From assembly GCF_004962245.1 (NCBI RefSeq), contig NZ_SUHQ01000020.1:1-64000 (forward strand): DNA of 64,000 nt. Direction: 5' to 3'. The DNA is from Mesorhizobium sp. (lineage in GTDB: Bacteria; Pseudomonadota; Alphaproteobacteria; Rhizobiales; Rhizobiaceae). The position numbers and the translations under genes are program-made. How positions within the stretch are numbered: position 1 is the stretch's first letter; the number at the start of each line of letters is the position of its first letter. Below, piece after piece: positions 33,970 to 43,124 of the stretch. The notes beneath the pieces are model-generated. The model saw only the letters and a list, made by a program, of their open reading frames with translations. It did not search any database and was not told the origin of the DNA.

Positions 33970-35001
33970 ATGTCCGACAGCGCCTTGCCGCTGGTGATCA
34001 GCGCGCCCGAACCGCGCACGCTCGACCTGATCTTCACGTCCGAGGCACTGACGAGATTCCGCGCCAAATACCGCATCGTTGAAACGACGCCTGAAGGTGT
34101 CGCAACCCTCCCAGCCGATGTGCTCGCCGAAGCGCGCTACATCGTCGGCCAGCCGCCGATCGCGCCGGAGACGCTGGAAAGGATGACGGCGCTGCGCTGC
34201 GTCTTCAATGTCGAGAGCAATCTCATCAACAACATGCCGTATGAAACGCTGTTTTCGCGCGGCATCCATGTCGTCACCACGGGTATGGTCTTCGCCGAGC
34301 CCGTTGCCGAACTCGGTCTTGCCATGGCGCTCAATCTCGCCCGCGACATCGTCGACGCCGATCTCGCCTTCCGGCAAGGCAGGGAACTTTGGGGCGGCGA
34401 CGGCAACCAGACGGCGCGGCTTCTCTCCGGCGCGGATGTCGGCATCATCGGCTTCGGCGATCTCGGCCGCGCGCTCAACCGGCTGCTGTCGGGCTTTCGC
34501 ACGCGGACCAAGGTCTTCGATCCGTGGCTGCCGCCGTCGATCCTCATCGACAACGGCGTAGAGCCGGCTGCGCTCGACACGGTTTTGTCGAGCAGCGATT
34601 TCGTCTTCGTCGTCGCGTCGGTGACCAGTGAAAACCAGGGTTTTCTCGGCGCCGAGGCCTTTGCCAGAATGCGCAAGGGAGCCGCCTTCATCCTGCTCAG
34701 CCGTGCCGGCGTGGTCGACTTTCCAGCGCTGATGGACGCCGTTCGCCGCGGTCACATCGTCGCCGCCAGCGACGTGTTTCCGGAAGAGCCGCTGGCGCAG
34801 GATCATCCCGTGCGCTCGCTGCCCGGCTTCCTGCGCTCCGCCCACCGGGCCGGCGCGCTCGACGTCGCCTTCAAGCGCATGGGCGACATGGTGCTGGAAG
34901 ACATGGACCTGATCGACCACGGCCTGCCGCCGATGCGTTCCAAGCGGGCCGAACGCGAGACCGTTTCGCGCATGCGTTCGAAGCCGGTCGACAAGAACTG
35001 A
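33970..35001 (+). CDS. D-isomer-specific 2-hydroxyacid dehydrogenase
   Basis: NAD(P)-dependent 2-hydroxyacid dehydrogenase (343 aa). The Rossmann loop is DVGIIGFGDLGRALNRLL near 156-173. The catalytic set is Arg in ILLSRAGVVDFPALMDAV, Glu in DVFPEEPL and His in LRSAHRAGAL, each in the family position. Start ATG 33970 follows GGAGGAAG. Substrate (for example hydroxypyruvate, glyoxylate or a phosphoglycerate-like acid) cannot be told from motifs. Divergent from the ALDH gene; ends 30 bp before the convergent membrane-protein gene. Confidence 0.88.
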   Translation: MSDSALPLVISAPEPRTLDLIFTSEALTRFRAKYRIVETTPEGVATLPADVLAEARYIVGQPPIAPETLERMTALRCVFNVESNLINNMPYETLFSRGIHVVTTGMVFAEPVAELGLAMALNLARDIVDADLAFRQGRELWGGDGNQTARLLSGADVGIIGFGDLGRALNRLLSGFRTRTKVFDPWLPPSILIDNGVEPAALDTVLSSSDFVFVVASVTSENQGFLGAEAFARMRKGAAFILLSRAGVVDFPALMDAVRRGHIVAASDVFPEEPLAQDHPVRSLPGFLRSAHRAGALDVAFKRMGDMVLEDMDLIDHGLPPMRSKRAERETVSRMRSKPVDKN

Positions 35002-35030
35002 GCCGCCAGACCAGCGTTTGCGCGGGCTTC

Positions 35031-35516
35031 TCAGATGGTGAACGACCAGAACAGGCAGGCCAGCGTCGCTGCGGCGAAAACGACGAAGAACAGGCTTCTC
35101 AGCAGGATGTTGCGGCGCAGCTCGTTCATGAAGAGATGGCATCCGACGACGGCTGCGACAAACAGGAAGCGCCAGTTCAGCAGCGCCGGCAAGATGCTGC
35201 CCTGACCGGAAGCCCATCTGGCGACGAGACAGCCAATGATGGTCGCGAACAAAACGATCATAGCCCAGAAGATGGCATCCGCGGCATGTGTCAGGACGAT
35301 GCCGGCGGCCCTGATCGGCAAAACCATCATCAGAAGCGCACTGAAGAAATAGACTGATGCAAGCGGGATGAACGTCCCGGCATCGGCAATGCCGTCCAGG
35401 CGTTTGGCGCCGATCGCGCCATAGGGATAGCCATGCTTGGCCACCGCCAGGCTCAGCGCCATCAGCAAAGCCGTCAGTACGGCGACCAGTGCGAATGAAG
35501 TGAGAGCCTTACTCAT
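35031..35516 (-). CDS. Small polytopic membrane protein of unknown function
   Basis: A 161-aa inner-membrane protein with about five hydrophobic helices (ALTSFALVAVLTALLMALSL, a segment around FIPLASVYFFSALLMMVLPI, AIFWAMIVLFATIIGCLVA, FLFVAAVVGCHLF and LRSLFFVVFAAATLACLF). Start ATG 35516 behind AGGAAA. No motif recognised. It lies between the hydroxyacid dehydrogenase and nasA, transcribed leftward, 80 bp or more from the nas operon end and facing the dehydrogenase. Nothing in sequence ties it to nitrate use. Confidence 0.68.
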   Translation of the reverse strand: MSKALTSFALVAVLTALLMALSLAVAKHGYPYGAIGAKRLDGIADAGTFIPLASVYFFSALLMMVLPIRAAGIVLTHAADAIFWAMIVLFATIIGCLVARWASGQGSILPALLNWRFLFVAAVVGCHLFMNELRRNILLRSLFFVVFAAATLACLFWSFTI

Positions 35517-35684
35517 GCCGTTTCCTGTCCACCGTTCCTTGTTCTTGGCGAATCGACCAAGGACGTTGGTAGCCCACGGTTGTAAATTGCTGGTAAGCGT
35601 CAACGCAGCGCGGTGGCAGCTTTGTGGGACGGCCTTTGCAGCAGAACCGTTCCGGCCACAGGAAATTCAACAGCGGCCGCGCAT

Positions 35685-38561
35685 TCACTCCGCCGCTTGA
35701 AGATTTCGTGCACCGATGATGGTCCTGATCTCCGCGCGGCAGGAGCCGCAATTGGTGCCGGCATGCAGGGTGGCGCCGATCGCCTCGACACTGGTGCAGC
35801 CGCTGCGCACCGCTTCCGCGATCTGATTGGCGCCAACCCCGAAACAGGAGCAGACGATGGCGCCACGGTCGACGCGATTGCCGCCCGGCCGCCCGGCCAC
35901 GATCGCCAGCCGGCCGCGCCGATCGGCATGGTCCGCACTCAACTGCTCCACCGCCCAACCGCGCGATACGCCGACCGGCTTGGGCGCGAGATAGAGCGCG
36001 CCAGCCAGACGACTGCCGGCGAAACGGGCGAAGCGATAGTGCCCGCCGGCGACGTCATGATAGGCGAGCGTCTCGCCTAGCGCGTCCGCCCCGAGAAGCG
36101 AAGCCGCGAAAGCCGACCAGTCCCGGCCAGCCTTCAACGCAAGCTCGAGGCGCCAGCCGGCGGCGCAGCGGGCGAGGCTCCAATAGTCGGCGTCGATCGA
36201 GGCCGGCCGTTCGGCAAGGACCGCGAAGCCGAAGGCGGCGGCAGCGAAGCGTTCCACGCGGGCGGCAACGTTCTTCGAGGCCGGCTGGCCTGAAATCGCG
36301 TCGGTGATGGGCGCCACCAGCGCATCGACTCGGGCGCGCGCTGAGAACTGGTCCGTCCAGTGCATCGGCACGAAGACCGAGCCCGGCCTCTGCCGCGCCG
36401 TCACCAGTGCGCGAAGCAGCACCTCGCCATGCGCGGTCGAGACGCGCACGATGTCGGCGTCGCCGATGCCGAAGTGCTGCGCATCCGCCGGGTGGATTTC
36501 GACGAAGGGCTCGGCCATGTGCTGGGACAGCCGCTGGCTCTTGCCCGTGCGCGTCATGGTGTGCCAGTGGTCGCGAACCCGCCCGGTGTTGAGGATCAGC
36601 GGGAAGTCGGGACCGATGCGGGTATGGGCTGTTGGGCGGATGGCGATGAAGCGCGCCTTGCGGTCGGGCGTGTAGAAATTGCCGTTGGCGAAGAAGCGGG
36701 TGCTGGCGTTACCTTCCAGCCTCCGCCCAGCCTGGACGTGCTCTTCTGACGAAAGTCCCGCTTGAACACCCCCCTCCGGTCTGCCGGCCATCTCCCCCTC
36801 AAGGGGGGAGATCGGCAGTTCCACCGACGGCGCTCTTTCTGCAACGCTGACAACTGGCGAAGGCCACGGTGACGGCTGATCTCCCCCCCTGAGGGGGAGA
36901 TTGCCGGCAGGCCAGAGGGGGGTGCCTGGGTTCGGCACTGGCCATTGGAATGGCGCCAATTCCTCATAGGTCTCGGCATCAACACCTGCATAGGCGCCTA
37001 TATCAAAGTCGCGGGCGCCGTCATTCTCGAATGCCGAGAGCGCGGCATGCTCGGCGAATATCTCCGCCGGCGACGCATGCGAAAACGCCTCGCCAAAACC
37101 CATCCGCCTGGCCACTTCGGCGATGATCCACCAATCCGGCCGCGCCTCGCCGGGTGCCGGCAAAAAGGCGCGCTGGCGCGAGATGCGGCGCTCCGAATTG
37201 GTGACGGTGCCGTCCTTCTCGCCCCATGCGGCGGCGGGCAGCCGGACATGGGCGTGGCGGACCGTATCGGTCTTGGCCATTACGTCCGACACCACGACGA
37301 ACGGGCAGACCTTGATCGCCGCTTCGACGGCATCGGCATCCGGCATCGAATCGACCGGGTTGGTTGCCATGATCCACAGCGCCTTGATGCGCCCGTCGGC
37401 CACGGCTTGGAACATCTCGACCGCCTTCAGGCCGGTTTTTTCGGCGACGGCTGGCGCGCTCCAGAACCGCCGCACGCGGTCGCGATGCTCGGGATTTTCG
37501 ATCTCCATATGGGCGGCCAGCATGTTGGCCATGCCGCCAACCTCGCGGCCGCCCATGGCGTTGGGCTGGCCGGTCACCGAAAATGGCCCGGCGCCGGGCT
37601 TGCCGACGCGGCCGGTGGCGAGATGGCAATTGATAATAGCGTTGACCTTGTCGGTGCCCGAGGACGACTGGTTCACGCCCTGGCTGTAGACCGTCACCGT
37701 CTTCGCCGTCGCGGCAAACAGGCTGTAGAAGCGGACAAGCTCGTCCCCGCCGAGGCCCGCGGCAGCGGCGATGCCGGCGAGATCGAGCGCCGAGGCGGCG
37801 GCAATCGCGCCGTCAAAGCCCGTCGTATGCGCTGCGATATAGGCGCGGTCCAGTACGTCCTGTTCGCCAAGATAGGCGAGCAGACCGGTGAACAGCGCGA
37901 CGTCGCCATCGGGCGCGATCGCCAGATGCATGTCTGCGAGATCCGATGTCATGGTGCGGCGCGGATCGATCAGCACCACCTTCATCTCGGGCCGCTTTTC
38001 CCGGGCAGCGGCAATGCGCTGGTAAAGCACCGGATGGCACCAAGCGAGATTGGAGCCGACCAGCACGATCAGGTCGGCAAGCTCCAGATCCTCATAACTG
38101 CCCGGCACCGTGTCGGAGCCGAAGGCGCGGCGGTGGCCGGCGACCGACGAGGCCATGCACAGGCGCGAATTGGTGTCGATATTGGCCGAACCGACAAACC
38201 CCTTCATCAGCTTGTTGGCGACGTAATAATCCTCGGTCAGCAACTGGCCGGAGACGTAGAAGGCGACCGCGTCGGGGCCGTGCTCGGCGATGGTCCGCGA
38301 AAAGGTCGAGGCGACGAGGTCGAGCGCTTCGTCCCAGCCGGTGCGGCGATCGTGGATCTCCGGGTAGAGCAGCCTGCCGTCGAAGTCGATCGTCTCGGCC
38401 AGCGCCGAGCCTTTGGAACAGAGCCGGCCGAAATTCGCCGGATGGTCAGGATCGCCGCGGACGGTCACTTCACCGTCCGCGGCGACCTTCGCCAGCACGC
38501 CGCAGCCCACCCCGCAATAGGGGCAGGTGGTCCTCACCTCGCGCGCTTCGTCGATCTTCAT
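35685..38561 (-). CDS. nasA: Assimilatory nitrate reductase catalytic subunit
   Basis: Cytoplasmic molybdopterin (Mo-bisMGD) nitrate reductase, 958 aa. The N-terminal [4Fe-4S] site is CPYCGVGCGVLAKV with the fourth Cys in LCSKGSAL. The Mo-bisMGD blocks include LCMASSVAGH and YSQGVNQSSSGTDKVNAIIN and GAGPFSVTGQPNAMGGREVG. The C-terminal BFD-like [2Fe-2S] domain is CSCFGVGANQIAEAV with TNCGSC. It reduces nitrate to nitrite for NirBD. Start ATG 38561 is 2 bp after nirD. Residues about 546-599 are encoded by a 158-bp palindromic repeat (36767-36924) inserted in frame in a linker, making the protein longer than usual. Last gene of the nrtABC-nirBD-nasA operon. Confidence 0.94.
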   Translation of the reverse strand: MKIDEAREVRTTCPYCGVGCGVLAKVAADGEVTVRGDPDHPANFGRLCSKGSALAETIDFDGRLLYPEIHDRRTGWDEALDLVASTFSRTIAEHGPDAVAFYVSGQLLTEDYYVANKLMKGFVGSANIDTNSRLCMASSVAGHRRAFGSDTVPGSYEDLELADLIVLVGSNLAWCHPVLYQRIAAAREKRPEMKVVLIDPRRTMTSDLADMHLAIAPDGDVALFTGLLAYLGEQDVLDRAYIAAHTTGFDGAIAAASALDLAGIAAAAGLGGDELVRFYSLFAATAKTVTVYSQGVNQSSSGTDKVNAIINCHLATGRVGKPGAGPFSVTGQPNAMGGREVGGMANMLAAHMEIENPEHRDRVRRFWSAPAVAEKTGLKAVEMFQAVADGRIKALWIMATNPVDSMPDADAVEAAIKVCPFVVVSDVMAKTDTVRHAHVRLPAAAWGEKDGTVTNSERRISRQRAFLPAPGEARPDWWIIAEVARRMGFGEAFSHASPAEIFAEHAALSAFENDGARDFDIGAYAGVDAETYEELAPFQWPVPNPGTPLWPAGNLPLRGGDQPSPWPSPVVSVAERAPSVELPISPLEGEMAGRPEGGVQAGLSSEEHVQAGRRLEGNASTRFFANGNFYTPDRKARFIAIRPTAHTRIGPDFPLILNTGRVRDHWHTMTRTGKSQRLSQHMAEPFVEIHPADAQHFGIGDADIVRVSTAHGEVLLRALVTARQRPGSVFVPMHWTDQFSARARVDALVAPITDAISGQPASKNVAARVERFAAAAFGFAVLAERPASIDADYWSLARCAAGWRLELALKAGRDWSAFAASLLGADALGETLAYHDVAGGHYRFARFAGSRLAGALYLAPKPVGVSRGWAVEQLSADHADRRGRLAIVAGRPGGNRVDRGAIVCSCFGVGANQIAEAVRSGCTSVEAIGATLHAGTNCGSCRAEIRTIIGARNLQAAE
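36767..36924. repeat. 158-bp palindromic element inside nasA
   Basis: Perfect 10-bp terminal inverted repeats, CACCCCCCTC at 36767-36776 and its complement at 36915-36924, enclose two CTCCCCC...GGGGGAG hairpins (near 36792-36812 and 36882-36900) joined by about 70 bp. In the nasA frame one hairpin translates as ISPLEGEMAGRPEGG. An element of the same length and architecture, in inverse orientation, lies at 49725-49882. It encodes no transposase and resembles a miniature inverted-repeat element. Confidence 0.85.
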
Positions 38562-38563
38562 GC

Positions 38564-38896
38564 TCAGGCCGCGCGGCTGGCCAGCGCTTCCAGCGCGATG
38601 AACAGACGCTCGCCCTCGATCCGCACCGGAATGGTGCGCACCGCGCCTTCGTCGGCGCCGAGCGCCTTGCCCGTCTCCAACGAAATCACCCAATTGTGCA
38701 GAGGACAGGTCACGGCCGCGCCATGCACGATGCCCTGGCTGAGCGGCCCGCCCTTGTGCGGACAATGGTCGTCGATGGCGAAGACCTGATCGTCCGCTGT
38801 GCGGAAGACGGCAATCTTGCCTTCTGGTGTCGCGACGCAGCGTGCGCCGCGGCGCGGAATGTCCGATATGGAGCCGATTGATACCCAGTTCATCAT
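38564..38896 (-). CDS. nirD: Nitrite reductase small subunit (Rieske-type)
   Basis: NirD (110 aa), the Rieske-fold partner of NirB. The [2Fe-2S] ligands appear intact: the first pair in DDHCPHKGGPLSQG and the second in VTCPLHNWVISL (C-x-H and C-x2-H). Starts MMNWVSIGSISDIP at ATG 38896; the second ATG at 38893 is equally possible. Sits 2 bp after nirB and 2 bp before nasA, so all three are tightly coupled. Confidence 0.95.
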   Translation of the reverse strand: MMNWVSIGSISDIPRRGARCVATPEGKIAVFRTADDQVFAIDDHCPHKGGPLSQGIVHGAAVTCPLHNWVISLETGKALGADEGAVRTIPVRIEGERLFIALEALASRAA

Positions 38897-38898
38897 GG

Positions 38899-41349
38899 TC
38901 ACTCCGCCGCCTGCGCAAAGCCGACCGAAGCCATCGGCCGGAACTCGTGCTTGTCCTTGCCGGAAACGCGTTCCGACCACGGGTCGACCTGTGCGAATTT
39001 TTGGCTGAAGACGAAGCGATCGAAATAGGCCTTGCGCTTCTCGCCATCGTCCATGATCTGGCGCTTGATCTCGGCGATGCCAATACGCTTGGCCCATTTG
39101 TAGATGCGCTCGAGATAGCGGCCCTGCTCGCGATACATCTGCGTCAGCGCCACGATATGCTCCAGCGCCTCATCCTCGGTTTTCACCAGGCCGAGCACCT
39201 CGGTGCCCTTGATGTCGAGGCCGGCGGCGCCGGCGAAATGGATCTCGTAGCCTGAATCGACGCAAATGACGCCGACATCCTTGCAGGTTGCCTCGGCGCA
39301 GTTCCTCGGGCAGCCCGACACCGCCATCTTGACCTTGGCCGGGGTCCACGACCCCCACATGAACTTCTCGATGCGGATGCCCAAACCGGTCGAATCCTGC
39401 GTGCCGAAGCGGCACCAGTCCGAACCGACGCAGGTCTTCACCGTGCGCAGCCCCTTGGCATAGGCCTGGCCGGAAACGAAGCCGGCCTGGCCGAGATCGG
39501 CCCACACCGCCGGCAGGTCCTCCTTGCGGATGCCGAGCATGTCGATGCGCTGGCCGCCGGTGACCTTGACCATCGGGATCTCGAACTTGTCGACGACGTC
39601 GGCAATGGCGCGCAGTTCGGCGGCATTGGTGACGCCGCCCCACATGCGCGGCACCACCGAATAGGTGCCATCCTTCTGGATGTTGGCGTGGACGCGCTCG
39701 TTGATGAAGCGCGACTGGTAGTCGTCGGCATACTCGTCCGGCCAGTCGCAGACGAGATAGTAGTTGAGCGCCGGGCGGCATTTGGCGCAGCCGCAGGAGG
39801 TGGTCCATTCCAGTTCCTGCATGACGGCGGGAATGGTCTTCAGGCCCTTGGCCTTGATCAGCCGGCGGACCTCGTCATGGCCGAGCGTGGTGCAGCCGCA
39901 CATCGGTTGCACCGCCGCCGGATTGTATTTGTCGCCGATGGTCAACACCATCAGCTTCTCGACCAGCCCGGTGCAGGAGCCGCAGGAAGCGGACGCCTTG
40001 GTGTGGGCGCGCACGTCGTCTAGCGAGGTCAGGCCCTTGGCCGTGATCGCGCCCGTGATCTTTCCCTTGCAAACGCCGTTGCAGCCGCAGATTTCCGCAT
40101 CATCCGGCAAGGCTGCAACGGCCGCCATAGGGTCCAGGGAGGCACCTCCCTGGTATGACTGGCCGAAGATAAGCGTATCGCGCATTTGCGATATGTCGGT
40201 CTGCTTCTTCTTGAGGTCGTTGAACCAGGCGCCGTCCGCCGTCTCGCCATAGAGCACGGTGCCGATGATGCGGTCATCCCTAAGCACCAGCCGCTTGTAG
40301 ATTCCGGCGGCAGCATCGCGCAGGACGATCTCCTGGCGGTCCTCGCCCTCGGCGAAGTCGCCGAGCGAGAACAGCTCGATACCGGTGACCTTGAGCTTGG
40401 TCGGCGTGTCCATATGGACGAAAGCCGCCGCCTCGTTGCCGGCAAGCTGGCTGGCGGCAACGCGCGCCATCTCGTAGAGCGGCGCGACCAGTCCATAAAC
40501 CTGGCCGTTGACCTCGGCGCATTCGCCAAGCGCATAGATGTCTGGATCGTTGCTGCGCATGCCGGCGTCGACGACGATGCCGCGATTGACCGCGATGCCT
40601 GCCTCTTTCGCCAACGCCGCATTCGGTCTGATACCTACCGCCATGACGACCAGCGTCGCCGGGATGATGGTCCCGTCGGCAAGCTCCACCTGCTCGACCT
40701 TGCCCTTGCCTGTGATCGCCTGGGTGTTGGCCCTGGTGATGACCTTGATGCCGCGCTGCTCGACGGCGCGCTGCAAAAGATAACCGGCAGCCGGGTCGAG
40801 CTGGCGCTCCATGAGCGTCGGCATGACATGCAGCACGGTGACGTCCATGCCCTGCGCATTCAAGCCAGCCGCCGCCTCCAACCCGAGCAGGCCGCCGCCG
40901 ATAACGACGGCCTTGGCCCGCGACTGGGCGGCAAGCAGCATGGCCTGGACGTCGTCGAGATCGCGATAGGTGAGCACGCCCGGCAGATCGTGGCCGGGCA
41001 CCGGAATGATGAACGGCACCGAGCCGGTGGCGATGACCAGCTTGTCATAGGGCTCGGTAACGCCGTGATCGGAAGTGACGGTCTTCGCTGCCCGGTCGAT
41101 GGCGACGATCTTGTGGCCCTTGTAGAGGGTGATGCCGTTGGCGATGTACCAGCCGTCGCCATGGATGATGATCTCCTCGAAGGCCTTCTCGCCGGACAGC
41201 ACCGGCGACAGCATGATGCGGTCGTAATTGACCCGCGGCTCGGCGTTGAAGATGGTGACCTGGTAGCGACCGGGCGCCTGTTCGAAGAGGTGCTCGAGCA
41301 TCCGCCCGGGCGCCATGCCGTTGCCGATGATGACGAGTTTTTCGGTCAT
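38899..41349 (-). CDS. nirB: NAD(P)H-dependent nitrite reductase large subunit
   Basis: Reduces nitrite to ammonium (816 aa). Domain order: FAD binding (VIIGNGMAPGRMLEHL), NADH binding (AVVIGGGLLGLEAAAGL near 144-160), BFD-like [2Fe-2S] (ICGCNGVCKGKI then SCGSCTGLVEKL), a second cysteine-rich segment (PMCGCTTLGH; TTSCGCAKCRPAL), and sirohaem/[4Fe-4S] binding (TCVGSDWCRFGTQDSTGLG and SGCPRNCAEATCKDVG). Full length for the family. It begins 4 bp after the nrtC stop. Completes the nitrate-to-ammonium pathway with NasA and NirD. Confidence 0.95.
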   Translation of the reverse strand: MTEKLVIIGNGMAPGRMLEHLFEQAPGRYQVTIFNAEPRVNYDRIMLSPVLSGEKAFEEIIIHGDGWYIANGITLYKGHKIVAIDRAAKTVTSDHGVTEPYDKLVIATGSVPFIIPVPGHDLPGVLTYRDLDDVQAMLLAAQSRAKAVVIGGGLLGLEAAAGLNAQGMDVTVLHVMPTLMERQLDPAAGYLLQRAVEQRGIKVITRANTQAITGKGKVEQVELADGTIIPATLVVMAVGIRPNAALAKEAGIAVNRGIVVDAGMRSNDPDIYALGECAEVNGQVYGLVAPLYEMARVAASQLAGNEAAAFVHMDTPTKLKVTGIELFSLGDFAEGEDRQEIVLRDAAAGIYKRLVLRDDRIIGTVLYGETADGAWFNDLKKKQTDISQMRDTLIFGQSYQGGASLDPMAAVAALPDDAEICGCNGVCKGKITGAITAKGLTSLDDVRAHTKASASCGSCTGLVEKLMVLTIGDKYNPAAVQPMCGCTTLGHDEVRRLIKAKGLKTIPAVMQELEWTTSCGCAKCRPALNYYLVCDWPDEYADDYQSRFINERVHANIQKDGTYSVVPRMWGGVTNAAELRAIADVVDKFEIPMVKVTGGQRIDMLGIRKEDLPAVWADLGQAGFVSGQAYAKGLRTVKTCVGSDWCRFGTQDSTGLGIRIEKFMWGSWTPAKVKMAVSGCPRNCAEATCKDVGVICVDSGYEIHFAGAAGLDIKGTEVLGLVKTEDEALEHIVALTQMYREQGRYLERIYKWAKRIGIAEIKRQIMDDGEKRKAYFDRFVFSQKFAQVDPWSERVSGKDKHEFRPMASVGFAQAAE

Positions 41350-41353
41350 ATTG

Positions 41354-42151
<798 letters not shown>

Positions 42152-42161
42152 TGCCCTCTCC

Positions 42162-43058
42162 TCACTTTGCCGTTGTGCCGCGGGTGACGAAGGCGCCGAC
42201 CGCCGCGACCAGACGGTCAAGGCAAAAGCCAGTGACGCCGATATAGGCCAACGCGACGATGATGTCGGGCAGCCGCGACGAGTTCCAGGCGTCCCAGATG
42301 AAGAAGCCGATGCCGACGCCGCCGGTCAGCATTTCGGCGGCGACGATGGCGAGCCAGGACAGGCCGATGCCAATGCGCAGGCCGGTGAAGATGTAAGGTG
42401 CCGCGGCCGGCACCATGATCTTCACGAAGAACTCGAGCTGGTTGAGCCTGAGGATGCGCGAGACGTTGCGGTAGTCCTCGGGAATGTTACGGACACCGAC
42501 GGCGGTGTTGATGATCACCGGCCAGATCGAGGTGATGAAGATGACGAAGATCGCCGACGGGCTGGAATCGCGGAAAGCGGCCAGTGACAGCGGCAGCCAG
42601 GCGAGCGGCGGCACGGTGCGCAATATCTGGAACACCGGATCGAGGCCGCGCATCGCCCAGATCGACTGGCCGACCAGGGCGCCGAGGGCGACGCCGACGA
42701 TTGCAGCCAGGCCGAAGCCGATAGCGACGCGCTGCAGCGAGATCAGCACCCGCCAGGCCAGTCCGATATCCTGCGGACCGTAGTCGAAGAACGGATGGGC
42801 GATCAGATCGTAGGCCTCGTTCCATACCTGGCTAGGTGGCGGCAAGCTGGCATTGGGCGACGAGCAAGCGATCTGCCAGACAACGAGCATGACGATGATG
42901 ACGACGGCCGGCGGCACCAGGGTGCTCGCCAGCTTGCCGGCGATCGCGGCGGGATCGAAGCGGCGCCTCACCTTGGCGGTGAAAGCTATGACCTCTGCAG
43001 GCTTGGCCGGGGCGGGGAACGCCTTCACCTTGCTGTCCTCGATGGCTTGGATAGACAT
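42162..43058 (-). CDS. nrtB: Nitrate ABC transporter permease
   Basis: Inner-membrane permease (298 aa, about six helices) of the nitrate/sulfonate family. The N-terminus is cytoplasmic and basic; the first helix is LVPPAVVIIVMLVVWQIA, and the transport motif is around DYRNVSRILRLNQLEFFVKI. Later segments include LSWLAIVAAEMLTGGVGIGF. Works with NrtA and NrtC to import nitrate. Start ATG 43058; 66 bp after the nrtA stop. Confidence 0.93.
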   Translation of the reverse strand: MSIQAIEDSKVKAFPAPAKPAEVIAFTAKVRRRFDPAAIAGKLASTLVPPAVVIIVMLVVWQIACSSPNASLPPPSQVWNEAYDLIAHPFFDYGPQDIGLAWRVLISLQRVAIGFGLAAIVGVALGALVGQSIWAMRGLDPVFQILRTVPPLAWLPLSLAAFRDSSPSAIFVIFITSIWPVIINTAVGVRNIPEDYRNVSRILRLNQLEFFVKIMVPAAAPYIFTGLRIGIGLSWLAIVAAEMLTGGVGIGFFIWDAWNSSRLPDIIVALAYIGVTGFCLDRLVAAVGAFVTRGTTAK

Positions 43059-43124
43059 TTCGTAAAAAACTCCTTGAGCACTTGGAGTGACAAGCGATGC
43101 CAGCGACGCCGCTTGCCGTCGACG

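Noticed and set aside
36767..36924. CRISPR-like array suspected from repeated C/G-rich blocks in nasA
   Set aside because: Only two inverted hairpins, no direct repeats with unique spacers and no cas genes in the window.
38564..39083. Open frame joining nasA to sequence upstream, as if nasA began near 39083
   Set aside because: That part is nirD and nirB in another frame; NasA starts with MKIDEAREV at 38561.
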